DNA from: Candidatus Azobacteroides sp.
Lineage (GTDB): Bacteria; Bacteroidota; Bacteroidia; Bacteroidales; Azobacteroidaceae
NCBI GenBank assembly: GCA_009783445.1
Contig: WRFY01000120.1
Coordinates: 1 to 55,998, forward strand
Direction of reading: 5' to 3'
Length of the DNA: 55,998 nucleotides
Shown piece after piece: positions 27,756 through 37,135 of this stretch. The position numbers and the translations under genes were made by a program. The notes under the pieces are model-generated. The model worked only from the letters and a program-made list of their open reading frames with translations, ran no database searches and was not told the origin of the DNA. How positions within the stretch are numbered: position 1 is the first letter of the stretch; each line of letters opens with the position of its first letter.

Positions 27756-28583
27756 TTAAATTTTTCCTTCAAATACTTTGACAGCATCCCCTGTCATATA
27801 TACGTGGTTGTTTGTTTCGTTCCATTCGATATTTAAATTTCCGCCCAAAAGGGAAATAAAAGCTTTCCGTTCCAATATCTGATTCAAGACGCCGGCTACC
27901 AAAACAGCACAAGCTCCCGTACCGCAAGCTTGCGTTTCGCCGCTTCCTCTTTCCCATACTCTCATCCGAGCGTGTGTCGGCGAAAGAATTTCTACAAATT
28001 CAACATTGACTTTTTCGGGAAACATCGGATGATTTTCAATCTTTTTCCCAATCTTTTCCAATTCGAGCCGAGCGATATTTTCCGTAAAAATGACGGCATG
28101 AGGATTACCCATAGATACGCAAGTCAAAGCATATTTTTCCGGTTCAAAATTAATAACGCGATCGATGAGCGTTTCTTCTCCCCACACTACTGGGACGTCT
28201 TTGGCGCGGACGATCGGTTCGCCCATGTCTACTCTCACGGTTTCTACTTTTCCGTTTACGGGAAATAAATCCAATATTTTCACGCCGGCCTTGGTTTCCA
28301 ACGTGAGGGATTGCTTTTGAGTGTATCCGCTATCGTATACATACTTACCTACGCAACGAGAAGCATTTCCGCACATTTGGGCTTCCGATCCGTCCATGTT
28401 AAACATACGCATTCGAAAATCGCAGGTATCAGAAGGCATGATCAATACCAATCCATCCGATCCGATTCCTTTATGCCGGTCGCATACTTTTATCGCCCAT
28501 TCTTCCGGATTTTCTATCTTTTCTTTGAAACAATCAATGTATACATAGTCGTTTCCTGCGCCGTGCATTTTAATAAATTCCAT
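27756..28583 (-). CDS. dapF: Diaminopimelate epimerase
   Basis: Interconverts LL- and meso-diaminopimelate. The 275-residue protein starts [17 protein letters not shown]. The two catalytic cysteines are seen in [13 protein letters not shown] (Cys71) and [15 protein letters not shown] (about residue 220). It is first in the dapF-dapL unit. A TAATTTTG -7-like box is present upstream on the minus strand at 28631-28624. Confidence 0.97.
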   Translation of the reverse strand: MEFIKMHGAGNDYVYIDCFKEKIENPEEWAIKVCDRHKGIGSDGLVLIMPSDTCDFRMRMFNMDGSEAQMCGNASRCVGKYVYDSGYTQKQSLTLETKAGVKILDLFPVNGKVETVRVDMGEPIVRAKDVPVVWGEETLIDRVINFEPEKYALTCVSMGNPHAVIFTENIARLELEKIGKKIENHPMFPEKVNVEFVEILSPTHARMRVWERGSGETQACGTGACAVLVAGVLNQILERKAFISLLGGNLNIEWNETNNHVYMTGDAVKVFEGKI

Positions 28584-28976
28584 TGTTTTCGTTCTTTAGT
28601 ATTATCTGAAAATTAAGATCATGCAAAATTACAATTTTTTCGTCAATTATTTTCAATTTATTGATGTTTCGCACTTCGTAACATACTGAAAAAAAGAATA
28701 AAAAGAAGTATTCTGTTTTTTTGCTCATAGCATTAATCCATAAAAACCATAGAATGGCACAGATTTTCAATTTCTTAATAAGTTCCACTATTTGCTTTAT
28801 TTCTTATGTTTTAACATTATAAAGGAAAAGTTTAGAAAAATTATCTGTGCATTATAGGGTTAAAGTCAAAAATAAATCGTAATTTTGCATAAAAGTGTGA
28901 GAAGAAGTCCTATTAAACAAAAGTCGATTAAAGACGGCAACACAGCCAACCTGCGCAATCAATAATAAAACAGCTT
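28584..28976. other. Divergent intergenic region with an 8-bp inverted repeat
   Basis: 393 bases between dapF and the DUF1287 gene. It holds the dapF -7 box, a TAATTTTG box at 28880-28887 on the plus strand, and the inverted repeat GCACAGAT / ATCTGTGC (28757-28764 and 28843-28850) around an AT-rich 78-base centre. No coding gene is seen. Confidence 0.5.
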
Positions 28977-29567
28977 ATGAGAAGGCGACTGATCATTTTT
29001 ATTTTTATTGGATTCATATTTTCGGAAACTTTTGCCCAAACGGATTTTTACAACCGGCTTGCAGATTCGACTTTGACATTGACAAAGCAAGGGGTACGTT
29101 ATGATCCTTCTTATTATTCAATCGATTATCCCAATGGAGATGTTCCATGCGACCGAGGCGTTTGTACCGATGTGATTATTCGTGCCTATCGGAAAGTAGG
29201 AACTGATTTGCAAAAGGAAGTACACGAAGATATGGCGGCGCATTTCGACCAGTATCCACGAATGTGGGGTTTATCTCGTACCGATAAAAATATAGATCAC
29301 CGGCGAGTACCCAACTTGATGACATTTTTTAAGCGGAAAGGTACGGTATTAAAAATAACAAACGATGCAAAAGATTATTTTCCGGGAGATATTGTTTGCT
29401 GGAATTTAGGCGGGTCGGCGACGCATATCGGAATTGTTGTCAAAAAAAAATCGTTCGATGGACAAAGACACTTGATTGTACATAACATTGGAGCCGGTCA
29501 AGTGTGCGAAGATTGTTTGTTTCGCTTTACAATCATCGGGCATTACCGGTATGAAAAACATCCATGA
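28977..29567 (+). CDS. DUF1287 secreted NlpC/P60-like protein
   Basis: 196 residues. A signal peptide (1-20, ending ETFAQ) is followed by a single DUF1287 domain. It has a cysteine in CDRGVCTDVIIRAYR (about residue 62), a histidine in GSATHIGIVV (about residue 156) and LIVHNIG, the Cys-His layout of NlpC/P60-like cysteine peptidases or amidases. It is probably periplasmic. tilS starts 31 nt downstream, and rho has its own promoter further on. Confidence 0.85.
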   Translation: MRRRLIIFIFIGFIFSETFAQTDFYNRLADSTLTLTKQGVRYDPSYYSIDYPNGDVPCDRGVCTDVIIRAYRKVGTDLQKEVHEDMAAHFDQYPRMWGLSRTDKNIDHRRVPNLMTFFKRKGTVLKITNDAKDYFPGDIVCWNLGGSATHIGIVVKKKSFDGQRHLIVHNIGAGQVCEDCLFRFTIIGHYRYEKHP

Positions 29568-29598
29568 ACCGAAATAACATATTTCCTTTAACCCATAT

Positions 29599-30921
29599 AT
29601 GATTGAAAAAATCAAGAAATATATTCGCGAACAAAACCTTCTGGATTCTTCCAGTTCTAAAATAATTGTAGGGCTGAGCGGAGGATCCGATTCGGTTGTT
29701 TTGCTTTTCCTTTTGTATCGCTTAGGCTACGATTGTCTGGCGGCTCATTGCAATTTTCACCTGCGGGGCGAAGAATCTTTGCGGGATGAACATTTTGCTC
29801 AGGAACTGGTCGCTTCTTGGGATATCCCTTTTTATAAACAAGATTTTAATACAAAAAAGATAGCCCATAAAAAAGGAATCTCAATCGAAATGGCTGCCCG
29901 CGACTTGCGCTATGCATGGTTTGAACAATTGCGGACAGAACATCAAGCTGATGTCATTGCTGTTGCTCACCACCAAGACGATAGTATTGAAACGCTGTTG
30001 TTGAATCTAATACGCGGTACGGGCGTCAAAGGATTGACCGGTATTCAAGCAAAAAATGGACGCATCATCCGTCCTTTGTTATGTGTTTCAAAAAACGAAA
30101 TTCTTCAATTTGCAGATCAAGAAAGAATACCTTATAGATTGGATTCCAGCAATCTGCAGGAAGAATATACCCGCAATAAGATCCGCCTGAAGCTGATTCC
30201 GCTCTTGAAATCCATTAATCCTTCGATCGAAACGGCTTTACTCCGTACCATGGAAAACATGAACGAAACGGCTAATATCTACGAACAACATCTGTCCGAA
30301 GCCATAAAAAAAGTATTCGATTCAGACAAAGGAACTATTTATATCCCTGATCTACAAAAGTTACCGTCGCCCCAATCTGTTTTATTCGAACTGTTGAAAA
30401 ATTACGGTTTTAGCCGCGACCTTGTTCAAGCGATTTTTCGTTCCTTGGAAAGTCAATCGGGAAAGGAATTCCATTCCTCCCGCTATACTGTAATAAAAGA
30501 CAGGGATCGATTTTTATTGATTCCCCGCAAACCAATCGGCGAAAAAAACGTTTATATGCTGCAAGAAGACGACCGGGAAATACATACTCCTATATTTCTA
30601 ACGCTTGCCTTCGAAGATTTTCACGAAAATTATGAAATTATAAAAGATAAAAAACGGGCTTATTTTGATGCCGGCCTGTTGCATTTTCCATTGAAAATAA
30701 GAAAATGGGAAAAAGGAGATAAGTTTGTTCCATTTGGTATGAACAAATTTCAAAAACTGAGCGATTACTTCAATAATCACAAATTCAGTAAGCCGGAAAA
30801 AGACAACACATGGTTGCTTTGTTCGGATGAAGAGATTATTTGGATCATTGGCAATCGAACGGACAACCGTTATCGGTTGACGAAGGGATGTCAAAAGGTA
30901 TGTATTTTAAAACTTTTTTAA
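29599..30921 (+). CDS. tilS: tRNA(Ile)-lysidine synthase
   Basis: Attaches lysine to C34 of tRNA-Ile(CAU), an essential decoding step. The 440-residue protein carries the N-type ATP-pyrophosphatase loop GLSGGSDSVVLL (residues 26-37), the HCNFHLRGEES segment, VAHHQDDSIETLLLNL, and a C-terminal domain (about 350-440) with KWEKGDKFVPFGM...KLSDYF. The start at 29599 gives the loop its normal position. Confidence 0.95.
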   Translation: MIEKIKKYIREQNLLDSSSSKIIVGLSGGSDSVVLLFLLYRLGYDCLAAHCNFHLRGEESLRDEHFAQELVASWDIPFYKQDFNTKKIAHKKGISIEMAARDLRYAWFEQLRTEHQADVIAVAHHQDDSIETLLLNLIRGTGVKGLTGIQAKNGRIIRPLLCVSKNEILQFADQERIPYRLDSSNLQEEYTRNKIRLKLIPLLKSINPSIETALLRTMENMNETANIYEQHLSEAIKKVFDSDKGTIYIPDLQKLPSPQSVLFELLKNYGFSRDLVQAIFRSLESQSGKEFHSSRYTVIKDRDRFLLIPRKPIGEKNVYMLQEDDREIHTPIFLTLAFEDFHENYEIIKDKKRAYFDAGLLHFPLKIRKWEKGDKFVPFGMNKFQKLSDYFNNHKFSKPEKDNTWLLCSDEEIIWIIGNRTDNRYRLTKGCQKVCILKLF

Positions 30922-30927
30922 AAAATA

Positions 30928-30958
30928 TTTGCGTCGAAAAAAAAAATGTGTATCTTTG
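30928..30958 (+). promoter_or_regulatory. Housekeeping promoter of rho
   Basis: TTTG (30928-30931), exactly 19 bases, then TATCTTTG (30951-30958): a perfect match to the Bacteroidota primary-sigma consensus. Predicted start near 30965 leaves a leader of about 94 nt before the rho ATG. Confidence 0.8.
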
Positions 30959-31058
30959 TCTCGAAATACTTCATCACATGTTCGCAACAGTTTGACTTAT
31001 TAGCGCGAAGCTTATCCACACTTTTGTATGATTATAATTTTAGACAATAATTTATTCT

Positions 31059-33158
31059 ATGCAGAAATATAACATTTTGCAACTTAAAGAAATGGATCAA
31101 AGCAGCTTAATTGTTTTGGCAAAAGAACTCGGATTAGATAATTTAGAGAAATTGCATAAAGATGAGCTGGTTTATCAAATTTTAGATCAGCAAGCCATAG
31201 TGAACGCTGCTAAACAAATGGCTGAAGGAAAGGAGTTAAACAACAAAAAATCCAAGCAAAAACAAACAAAACCGGCTTCTTCTACTCAAGGGAAACCAAT
31301 AGAACCGGAGAAAAAGGAAGAAGATAAAAGGATAGATGATCCTGTGACAAAAAGCGCACAAATTCAAAGCAAAACAGAAAAAACAAATGATAAAAAAATA
31401 ACAAGAAAATCAGAGAGTAAGCAAATGACAAAAACAGTCAAAAATCTCCCTTCGGAAATAGTAACCGAAGAAGAAGTAGTAAAAACGGAAATTCCGGGGG
31501 ATGAAATTCCCGGAAAGCCGGTGAAAAAGAAAAGGGAAAGAATTACCGCACCTGTTTCGGTCAATACGAAAACCAATCCGGTAAATGTTATTTTAACCCC
31601 CGTTCCTAACCCTCCCTTTTCAAACGAGACCGTAACCGTAAAAGAAATTACGGAAAAAGAAGTTACGCCGGAAAAAGAAATAGTAGAAAACAAAGTTCCG
31701 GAAAGCAAAGTTTTGGAAAACAAAGCTTTAGAAAATCAAAAGGTTGAGAAAGAGGAAGTTGATCGACGAGAAGAAATCCAAAAAGAAGAAACGCCCATGG
31801 AAGAACTCATTAGTACGGGAAAAGTTGTATTCAGGCACAGCCCCGAAGTGAACAGCGTTATGGATCAAGTCTTATTTGTTCCCAAACAAAGTTCCCAAGG
31901 ACAAGGCTCCAATAAAAATTCCAGCAACAATGCCAACAAAAATAAAAATCAGAATAACAATAACGCCAACAATGCGTCCAATGCAAATAATCTTTCCAGC
32001 CTTGCACCTAAAGACAAGTCCTTTGAGTTCGACGGCATATTGATTGGCACAGGCGTTTTGGAAATCATCCAAGAGGGGTACGGATTTTTACGTTCGGCCG
32101 ATTACAATTACCTGTCTTCTGCCGACGATATCTATGTTTCTCAATCTCAAATTAAACTGTTTGGATTAAGAACGGGCGATGTAGTGGAAGGCCCTATCCG
32201 TCCGCCCAAAGAAGGAGAAAAATTTTTCCCGTTAGTCAAAGTCGATTTAATCAACGGCCTTCATCCGGAAGAAGTACGCGATCGTGTGCCGTTCGATCAC
32301 TTGACGCCGTTGTTTCCCAACGAAAAATTCAACCTGACGCGAAGCATGAGTCCCAAAATAATGGATAAGTTAGCGCCCAGAGTAGTCGACCTGTTTTCGC
32401 CGATTGGCAAAGGACAACGCGGATTAATTGTAGCTCAACCCAAAACCGGAAAAACGGTGCTTTTAAAAGATATTGCCAATTCCATTTCTTGGAATCACCC
32501 GGAAGTGTACATGATTGTCCTGTTAATTGATGAACGACCGGAAGAAGTAACCGACATGCAGCGCAGCGTAGATGCCGAAGTAATTGCTTCTACCTTCGAC
32601 GAACCGGCTGAACGTCATGTAAAAATTGCGGATATCGTTTTGAACAAGGCCAAAAGAATGGTGGAATGCGGTCATGATGTAGTGATCTTGTTAGATTCGA
32701 TTACTCGTTTAGCTCGTGCTTACAACACAGTGCAGCCAGCTTCTGGAAAAGTATTATCCGGAGGCGTGGACGCCAATGCCCTGCAAAAACCCAAACGTTT
32801 TTTCGGCGCAGCCCGCAATATCGAAAACGGAGGTTCGCTGACAATCATTGCTACGGCTCTTACTGAAACAGGTTCGAAAATGGACGATGTAATTTTTGAA
32901 GAATTCAAGGGAACAGGAAATATGGAATTGCAGTTAGACCGTAAATTGTCTAACAAACGAATTTATCCCGCAGTAGATATTATCGCATCCAGTACGCGCC
33001 GCGACGATTTGCTGCAGGATCGCGATATCATCAATCGCATGTGGATTTTACGTAAATATTTATCGGACATGAATAGTCTGGAAGCTATGGAATTCGTTAA
33101 AGATCGAATGGAAAAAACATACAGCAACGAAGAATTTTTGATTTCTATGAACGGGTAA
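31059..33158 (+). CDS. rho: Transcription termination factor Rho with long disordered insert
   Basis: Hexameric RNA-dependent ATPase/helicase that ends transcription. The 699 residues split into an N-terminal Rho_N helix domain (1-45), about 280 residues of low-complexity linker (first Lys/Glu/Thr-rich, then Asn-rich around 285-310), the cold-shock-like RNA-binding domain (about 325-375), and the ATPase core with Walker [14 protein letters not shown] (about 460) and Walker [16 protein letters not shown]. Escherichia coli Rho is about 419 residues, so the excess is the linker. Disordered inserts of this kind are known in Bacteroides thetaiotaomicron Rho and are linked there to phase separation. 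Confidence 0.97.
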   Translation: MQKYNILQLKEMDQSSLIVLAKELGLDNLEKLHKDELVYQILDQQAIVNAAKQMAEGKELNNKKSKQKQTKPASSTQGKPIEPEKKEEDKRIDDPVTKSAQIQSKTEKTNDKKITRKSESKQMTKTVKNLPSEIVTEEEVVKTEIPGDEIPGKPVKKKRERITAPVSVNTKTNPVNVILTPVPNPPFSNETVTVKEITEKEVTPEKEIVENKVPESKVLENKALENQKVEKEEVDRREEIQKEETPMEELISTGKVVFRHSPEVNSVMDQVLFVPKQSSQGQGSNKNSSNNANKNKNQNNNNANNASNANNLSSLAPKDKSFEFDGILIGTGVLEIIQEGYGFLRSADYNYLSSADDIYVSQSQIKLFGLRTGDVVEGPIRPPKEGEKFFPLVKVDLINGLHPEEVRDRVPFDHLTPLFPNEKFNLTRSMSPKIMDKLAPRVVDLFSPIGKGQRGLIVAQPKTGKTVLLKDIANSISWNHPEVYMIVLLIDERPEEVTDMQRSVDAEVIASTFDEPAERHVKIADIVLNKAKRMVECGHDVVILLDSITRLARAYNTVQPASGKVLSGGVDANALQKPKRFFGAARNIENGGSLTIIATALTETGSKMDDVIFEEFKGTGNMELQLDRKLSNKRIYPAVDIIASSTRRDDLLQDRDIINRMWILRKYLSDMNSLEAMEFVKDRMEKTYSNEEFLISMNG

Positions 33159-33241
33159 TACTTTTCCCGTATGAATCTTATTGTATAATTTTTTGTCTTT
33201 TATATTGCAAAGCATCCTTGCAATTCCTTGTTAATAGTGTA

Positions 33242-33294
33242 CTTATAACAATAAGGAAAAATAGCTTATTGTCCTTAATAAGATATATAAGGCA
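33242..33294. promoter_or_regulatory. Cluster of CTTAT/ATAAG half-sites between rho and xylR
   Basis: ACAATAAG (33248-33255) and CTTATTGT (33265-33272) form an 8-bp perfect inverted repeat with 9-base spacing. Further CTTAT or ATAAG elements sit on both sides, and a CCTTA / TAAGG pair follows. It could be part of the rho 3' end or an upstream operator for the xyl operon; the sequence alone cannot decide. Confidence 0.35.
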
Positions 33295-33337
33295 TTAGAA
33301 ATCAATTTGTTGAAGTAATAAATAATTGCATAAAAAT

Positions 33338-33368
33338 TTTGTAGTTGACAAAACAAATTCTATATTTG
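33338..33368 (+). promoter_or_regulatory. Housekeeping promoter of the xylR-xylBAE operon
   Basis: TTTG (33338-33341), 19 bases, TATATTTG (33361-33368): a perfect consensus match. The xylR ATG lies 41 nt beyond the -7 box. Confidence 0.78.
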
Positions 33369-33408
33369 CGGAACTAATACAACAATAAAAAACATTAGCC
33401 CGTAAACC

Positions 33409-34125
33409 ATGGAAAACTCTTTTTTGCAGACTTACGTCTCAATAGATTGTGTTGTTTTTGGATTCGATAAAAGTCAATTGAATATATTGTTGGTTCAACG
33501 AGATACGCCGCATTCTACCGGGACAGAATGGAAACTTCCCGGTAGTCTTATTTATCAGCAGGAAGACGCCAATGAGGGAGCGCACCGCGTGCTGAACGAA
33601 CTGACCGGCGTCAAAACAATGACCCTGCGGCAATTCAAAAGTTTTACTTCTCCCCAACGCATATCCAACCTCTGCGACGTCGATTGGTTGGAAGCTACTT
33701 ACCACAATAAAATAGAACGTTTGATTACGATAGCCTATCTGTCGCTGATTAAAATAAATCGCAAATTCAATTCTGTTTCAAAATATAAAACCGTCGATTG
33801 GTGTCCAATTTCGGAGTTACCTCAAATGCCTTTTGATCACAATCAAATTGTGAAAGAAGCGTTGGAAGAAATCCGCAGTTGGGTAGAAAGAGATCCCATC
33901 ATCCTATTCGAACTTCTACCGACCAAGTTCACGGCAAGCGAATTAAGGCGTTTATACCAAGCCATTCACCATCGTGAATACGATGTGCGTAATTTTCATA
34001 AAAAAATTACGCGGATGGAATACCTCCTTCCTTTGGAAGAAAAACAAGAAAAAGTTTCGCATCGGGCGGCAAGGTATTATAAATTCGATCGAGTTATGTA
34101 TAACAAACGAAAGATAAGCTTGTAA
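33409..34125 (+). CDS. xylR: NUDIX-type transcriptional regulator of xylose genes
   Basis: 238 residues. The N-terminal NUDIX-fold domain (about 8-145) has a degenerate NUDIX box (GALxLNEL-like region HRVLNELTGV lacks the full catalytic glutamates), as in regulators that bind rather than hydrolyse. The C-terminal winged-helix domain (about 160-238) contains FTASELRRLYQAIHHREYDVRNFHKKI. This layout matches NrtR/AraR-type sugar repressors, and the position directly before xylB, xylA and xylE matches the Bacteroides xylose cluster. It probably represses the operon until a xylose-pathway ligand binds. Confidence 0.85.
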   Translation: MENSFLQTYVSIDCVVFGFDKSQLNILLVQRDTPHSTGTEWKLPGSLIYQQEDANEGAHRVLNELTGVKTMTLRQFKSFTSPQRISNLCDVDWLEATYHNKIERLITIAYLSLIKINRKFNSVSKYKTVDWCPISELPQMPFDHNQIVKEALEEIRSWVERDPIILFELLPTKFTASELRRLYQAIHHREYDVRNFHKKITRMEYLLPLEEKQEKVSHRAARYYKFDRVMYNKRKISL

Positions 34126-34179
34126 AAAAGCAATCAGACAATAAAGCACGGAAACAAACAATAAAAACAGTAAAAAATT

Positions 34180-35655
34180 ATGTATTTATTAGGATTTGAT
34201 GTAGGAAGTTCTTCGGTAAAAGCCTGTTTGGTGGAAGCCGGATCGGGGAAAATCATAGCTCAGGATTTTTTCCCAAAAGTGGAAATGCAAATTATTGCCG
34301 AAAAACCGGGTTGGGCAGAGCAAAATCCCGAATCGTGGTGGGCAAATTTAAAATTAGCCAGTGAATCCGTGTTGCAAAAATCAGGCGTTGCAGCAGAAGA
34401 TATCCGGGCAATCGGCATTTCCTGGCAAATGCACGGATTGGTTTTGATAGACAAAAATAAAAAAGTGCTTCGTCCCGCCATTATCTGGTGCGACAGCCGC
34501 GCTGTTCCCTACGGAGAAAAAGCGTTTGAAACGATTGGAAAGGAAAAAGTACTATCGCATTTGTTGAATTCACCGGGTAATTTTACTGCATCCAAATTGG
34601 CCTGGGTCAAAGCCAATGAACCGGCAATCTATGAACAAATTGATAAACTGATGTTGCCCGGCGACTACATCGCTATGAAGTTAACGGACGAAGTATCAGT
34701 TACCGTCGAAGGTCTATCGGAAGGAATATTCTGGGACTTCAAAAATCATTGCCTGTCGGAAGACATTCTCCAGTATTTCGGCTTCGACCGAAGTCTTATT
34801 CCCCCCATCCAACCTACCTTTGGCATACAAGGATTAGTTTCTGCGGAAGCGGCCAAGGAATTGGGATTGAAAGAAGGTACGCCCGTTTGTTACCGTGCAG
34901 GCGACCAGCCCAACAACGCACTTTCGCTCAATGTGTTCAATCCGGGTGAAATCGCTTCGACCGCGGGAACTTCCGGCGTAGTTTATGGAGTGTTGGGACA
35001 AGTGAATTACGATCCCTTATCGCGCGTCAACACTTTTGCCCATGTGAATCATACCGAAGAGCAAACTCGTCTGGGTGTTTTATTGTGTATCAATGGAACG
35101 GGAATATTAAATTCGTGGATGAAACGCAACATTGTTTCGGCAGGAATATCTTATAACGACATGAATCGTTTGGCTTCCCAATCGCCGGTTGGCAGCAGGG
35201 GAATTTCGATTATTCCGTTCGGCAATGGCGCTGAACGTATCTTAGAAAATAAGGAAGTCGGATGCTCCATCCACGGCATTAATTTCAATATCCACAATCA
35301 ATCGGATATACTGCGTGCCGCTCAAGAAGGAATTGTCTTTTCTTTCCAATACGGCATGGAAATCATGAAGGAAATGGGAATGAATATTCAGGTGATCCGA
35401 GCAGGAAATGCCAATATGTTCTTGAGTTCGATTTTCCGTCAAACCTTGGCAAGCATCAGCGGGGCAACCATCGAACTGTATGATACCGACGGAGCGGCTG
35501 GAGCGGCCAAAGGAGCGGGAATCGGCGCAGGTATTTACAAAGATAACCAAGAAGCATTTGCTTCGCTCGAAAAGCTCGCCATCATCAATCCTGAAGAATC
35601 AGACGGTCCGTATCAAGAAGCGTATGAACGATGGAAACAATATTTAAGAAGGTAG
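34180..35655 (+). CDS. xylB: Xylulokinase
   Basis: FGGY-family kinase that phosphorylates D-xylulose to xylulose 5-phosphate. The 491-residue protein begins YLLGFDVGSSSVKACLVE (ATP-binding DxGxxxxK). It also has the WQMHGLVLID and WCDSRA segments of xylulokinases, the catalytic Asp in YRAGDQPNNAL (about residue 242) and the ATP-site ASTAGTSGVVYG. It lies 54 nt after xylR and 78 nt before xylA. Confidence 0.96.
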   Translation: MYLLGFDVGSSSVKACLVEAGSGKIIAQDFFPKVEMQIIAEKPGWAEQNPESWWANLKLASESVLQKSGVAAEDIRAIGISWQMHGLVLIDKNKKVLRPAIIWCDSRAVPYGEKAFETIGKEKVLSHLLNSPGNFTASKLAWVKANEPAIYEQIDKLMLPGDYIAMKLTDEVSVTVEGLSEGIFWDFKNHCLSEDILQYFGFDRSLIPPIQPTFGIQGLVSAEAAKELGLKEGTPVCYRAGDQPNNALSLNVFNPGEIASTAGTSGVVYGVLGQVNYDPLSRVNTFAHVNHTEEQTRLGVLLCINGTGILNSWMKRNIVSAGISYNDMNRLASQSPVGSRGISIIPFGNGAERILENKEVGCSIHGINFNIHNQSDILRAAQEGIVFSFQYGMEIMKEMGMNIQVIRAGNANMFLSSIFRQTLASISGATIELYDTDGAAGAAKGAGIGAGIYKDNQEAFASLEKLAIINPEESDGPYQEAYERWKQYLRR

Positions 35656-35733
35656 AGACGATCCTTACGGTAGTCCCCTATAAATAACGAATTATAATCT
35701 AAAATATTTATTATAAAAATTTCAAAAAAAATT

Positions 35734-37050
35734 ATGGCAACAAAAGAGTACTTTCCCGAAATTGGGAAAATTAAATTCGAAGGAAAAGAAAGTAAAAATC
35801 CGTTGGCATTTCGTTATTACGATGCCGAAAAAGTAGTGTATGGTAAAAAAATGAAAGAATGGCTCAAATTTTCGATGGCGTGGTGGCACACCCTTTGCGC
35901 CGACGGAGGCGATCCATTCGGTCCCGGAACCAAAACATTTCCTTGGTCAAAAGGCGCATCGGCTTTGGAAATCGCTAAACACAAAATGGATGCCGGTTTT
36001 GAATTTATGCAAAAAGTTGGCATTGAATACTATTGCTTTCATGATCTAGATTTGATTTCTGAAGGCGATTCGATTGAAGAATACGAAGCCAATATGAAAG
36101 CGATCGTTGCCTATGCAAAGCAAAAACAAGCGGAAACCGGAATCAAATTGTTGTGGGGTACAGCCAATGTGTTCGGCAACAAGCGTTATACAAACGGAGC
36201 TGGTACGAATCCCGATTTCAATGTAGTAGCTCGCGCTGCCGTTCAAATCAAAAATGCTTTGGACGCAACCATTGAACTTGGCGGACAAAATTATGTATTC
36301 TGGGGCGGTCGCGAAGGGTATTATTCGCTGCTGAACACCGATATGAAACGGGAAAAAGAACACTTAGCCAAGTTGTTGACCGCAGCCCGCGATTATGCTC
36401 GTTCCAAAGGCTTCAAAGGAACATTCTTGATTGAACCGAAACCGATGGAACCGACCAAGCATCAATACGATGTGGATGCAGAAACAGTTATCGGCTTCTT
36501 GCGCGCTCACGGTTTGGATAAAGATTTCAAATTGAATATCGAAGTCAATCACGCTACCTTAGCCGGCCATACGTTTGAACACGAATTACAAGCGGCATCC
36601 GATGCTGGTCTGTTGGGTTCGATCGACGCAAACCGCGGCGATTATCAAAACGGTTGGGATACCGACCAATTCCCCATTAACGCCTTTGAACTTGCTCAGG
36701 CTATGCTGGTTATTTTGAAAAATGGAGGTTTGCATAATGGCGGTACGAATTTCGACGCGAAGACCCGCCGCAGTTCTACGGATTTGGACGATATTTTCAT
36801 TGCACACATCTCCGGAATGGATACTTTTGCCCGTGCATTGGAATCGGCTGCCGCTATCTTGGAACAATCTCCTTATACACAAATGGTGAAAGACCGCTAT
36901 GCTTCTTTCGATTCGGGCGAAGGCAAAGAATTCGAAGACGGCGCATTGTCGCTTGAAGATTTAGTAAAATATGCAAAATCGAAAGGCGAACCGGTTCAAA
37001 TCAGCGGAAAGCAAGAATTGTTTGAGTCGCTCATTAACATGTATGTTTGA
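35734..37050 (+). CDS. xylA: Xylose isomerase
   Basis: Metal-dependent TIM-barrel enzyme that converts D-xylose to D-xylulose. The 438 residues correspond to the longer class II type. The catalytic His is in [10 protein letters not shown], metal ligands in [16 protein letters not shown] and [18 protein letters not shown], and more acidic ligands in [19 protein letters not shown]. It is the middle gene of xylB-xylA-xylE. A 23-bp inverted repeat follows its stop. Confidence 0.97.
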   Translation: MATKEYFPEIGKIKFEGKESKNPLAFRYYDAEKVVYGKKMKEWLKFSMAWWHTLCADGGDPFGPGTKTFPWSKGASALEIAKHKMDAGFEFMQKVGIEYYCFHDLDLISEGDSIEEYEANMKAIVAYAKQKQAETGIKLLWGTANVFGNKRYTNGAGTNPDFNVVARAAVQIKNALDATIELGGQNYVFWGGREGYYSLLNTDMKREKEHLAKLLTAARDYARSKGFKGTFLIEPKPMEPTKHQYDVDAETVIGFLRAHGLDKDFKLNIEVNHATLAGHTFEHELQAASDAGLLGSIDANRGDYQNGWDTDQFPINAFELAQAMLVILKNGGLHNGGTNFDAKTRRSSTDLDDIFIAHISGMDTFARALESAAAILEQSPYTQMVKDRYASFDSGEGKEFEDGALSLEDLVKYAKSKGEPVQISGKQELFESLINMYV

Positions 37051-37066
37051 TGTTGAATGTTAAATC

Positions 37067-37121
37067 GTTGAATGGTTGAGTCGTTGAATTGTTTAACGAT
37101 TCAACGATTCAACCATTTAAC
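37067..37121. repeat. Inverted repeat in the xylA-xylE spacer
   Basis: Arms 37067-37089 and 37099-37121 are inverted copies with 21 of 23 matches and a 9-base loop. Each arm is itself built of GTTGAAT-type heptads. A stem this strong inside an operon could stabilise the xylBA message or attenuate xylE, or it may be a dispersed intergenic repeat. Confidence 0.65.
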
Positions 37122-37135
37122 AACAAAAAAGCGCC

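Noticed and set aside
28570-28788. 72-codon minus-strand frame upstream of dapF
   Set aside because: AT-rich, overlaps the dapF start and promoter, no domain.
28900-28976. Riboswitch-like leader before the DUF1287 gene
   Set aside because: Only short pairings such as GGC/GCC are visible and no known aptamer consensus fits.
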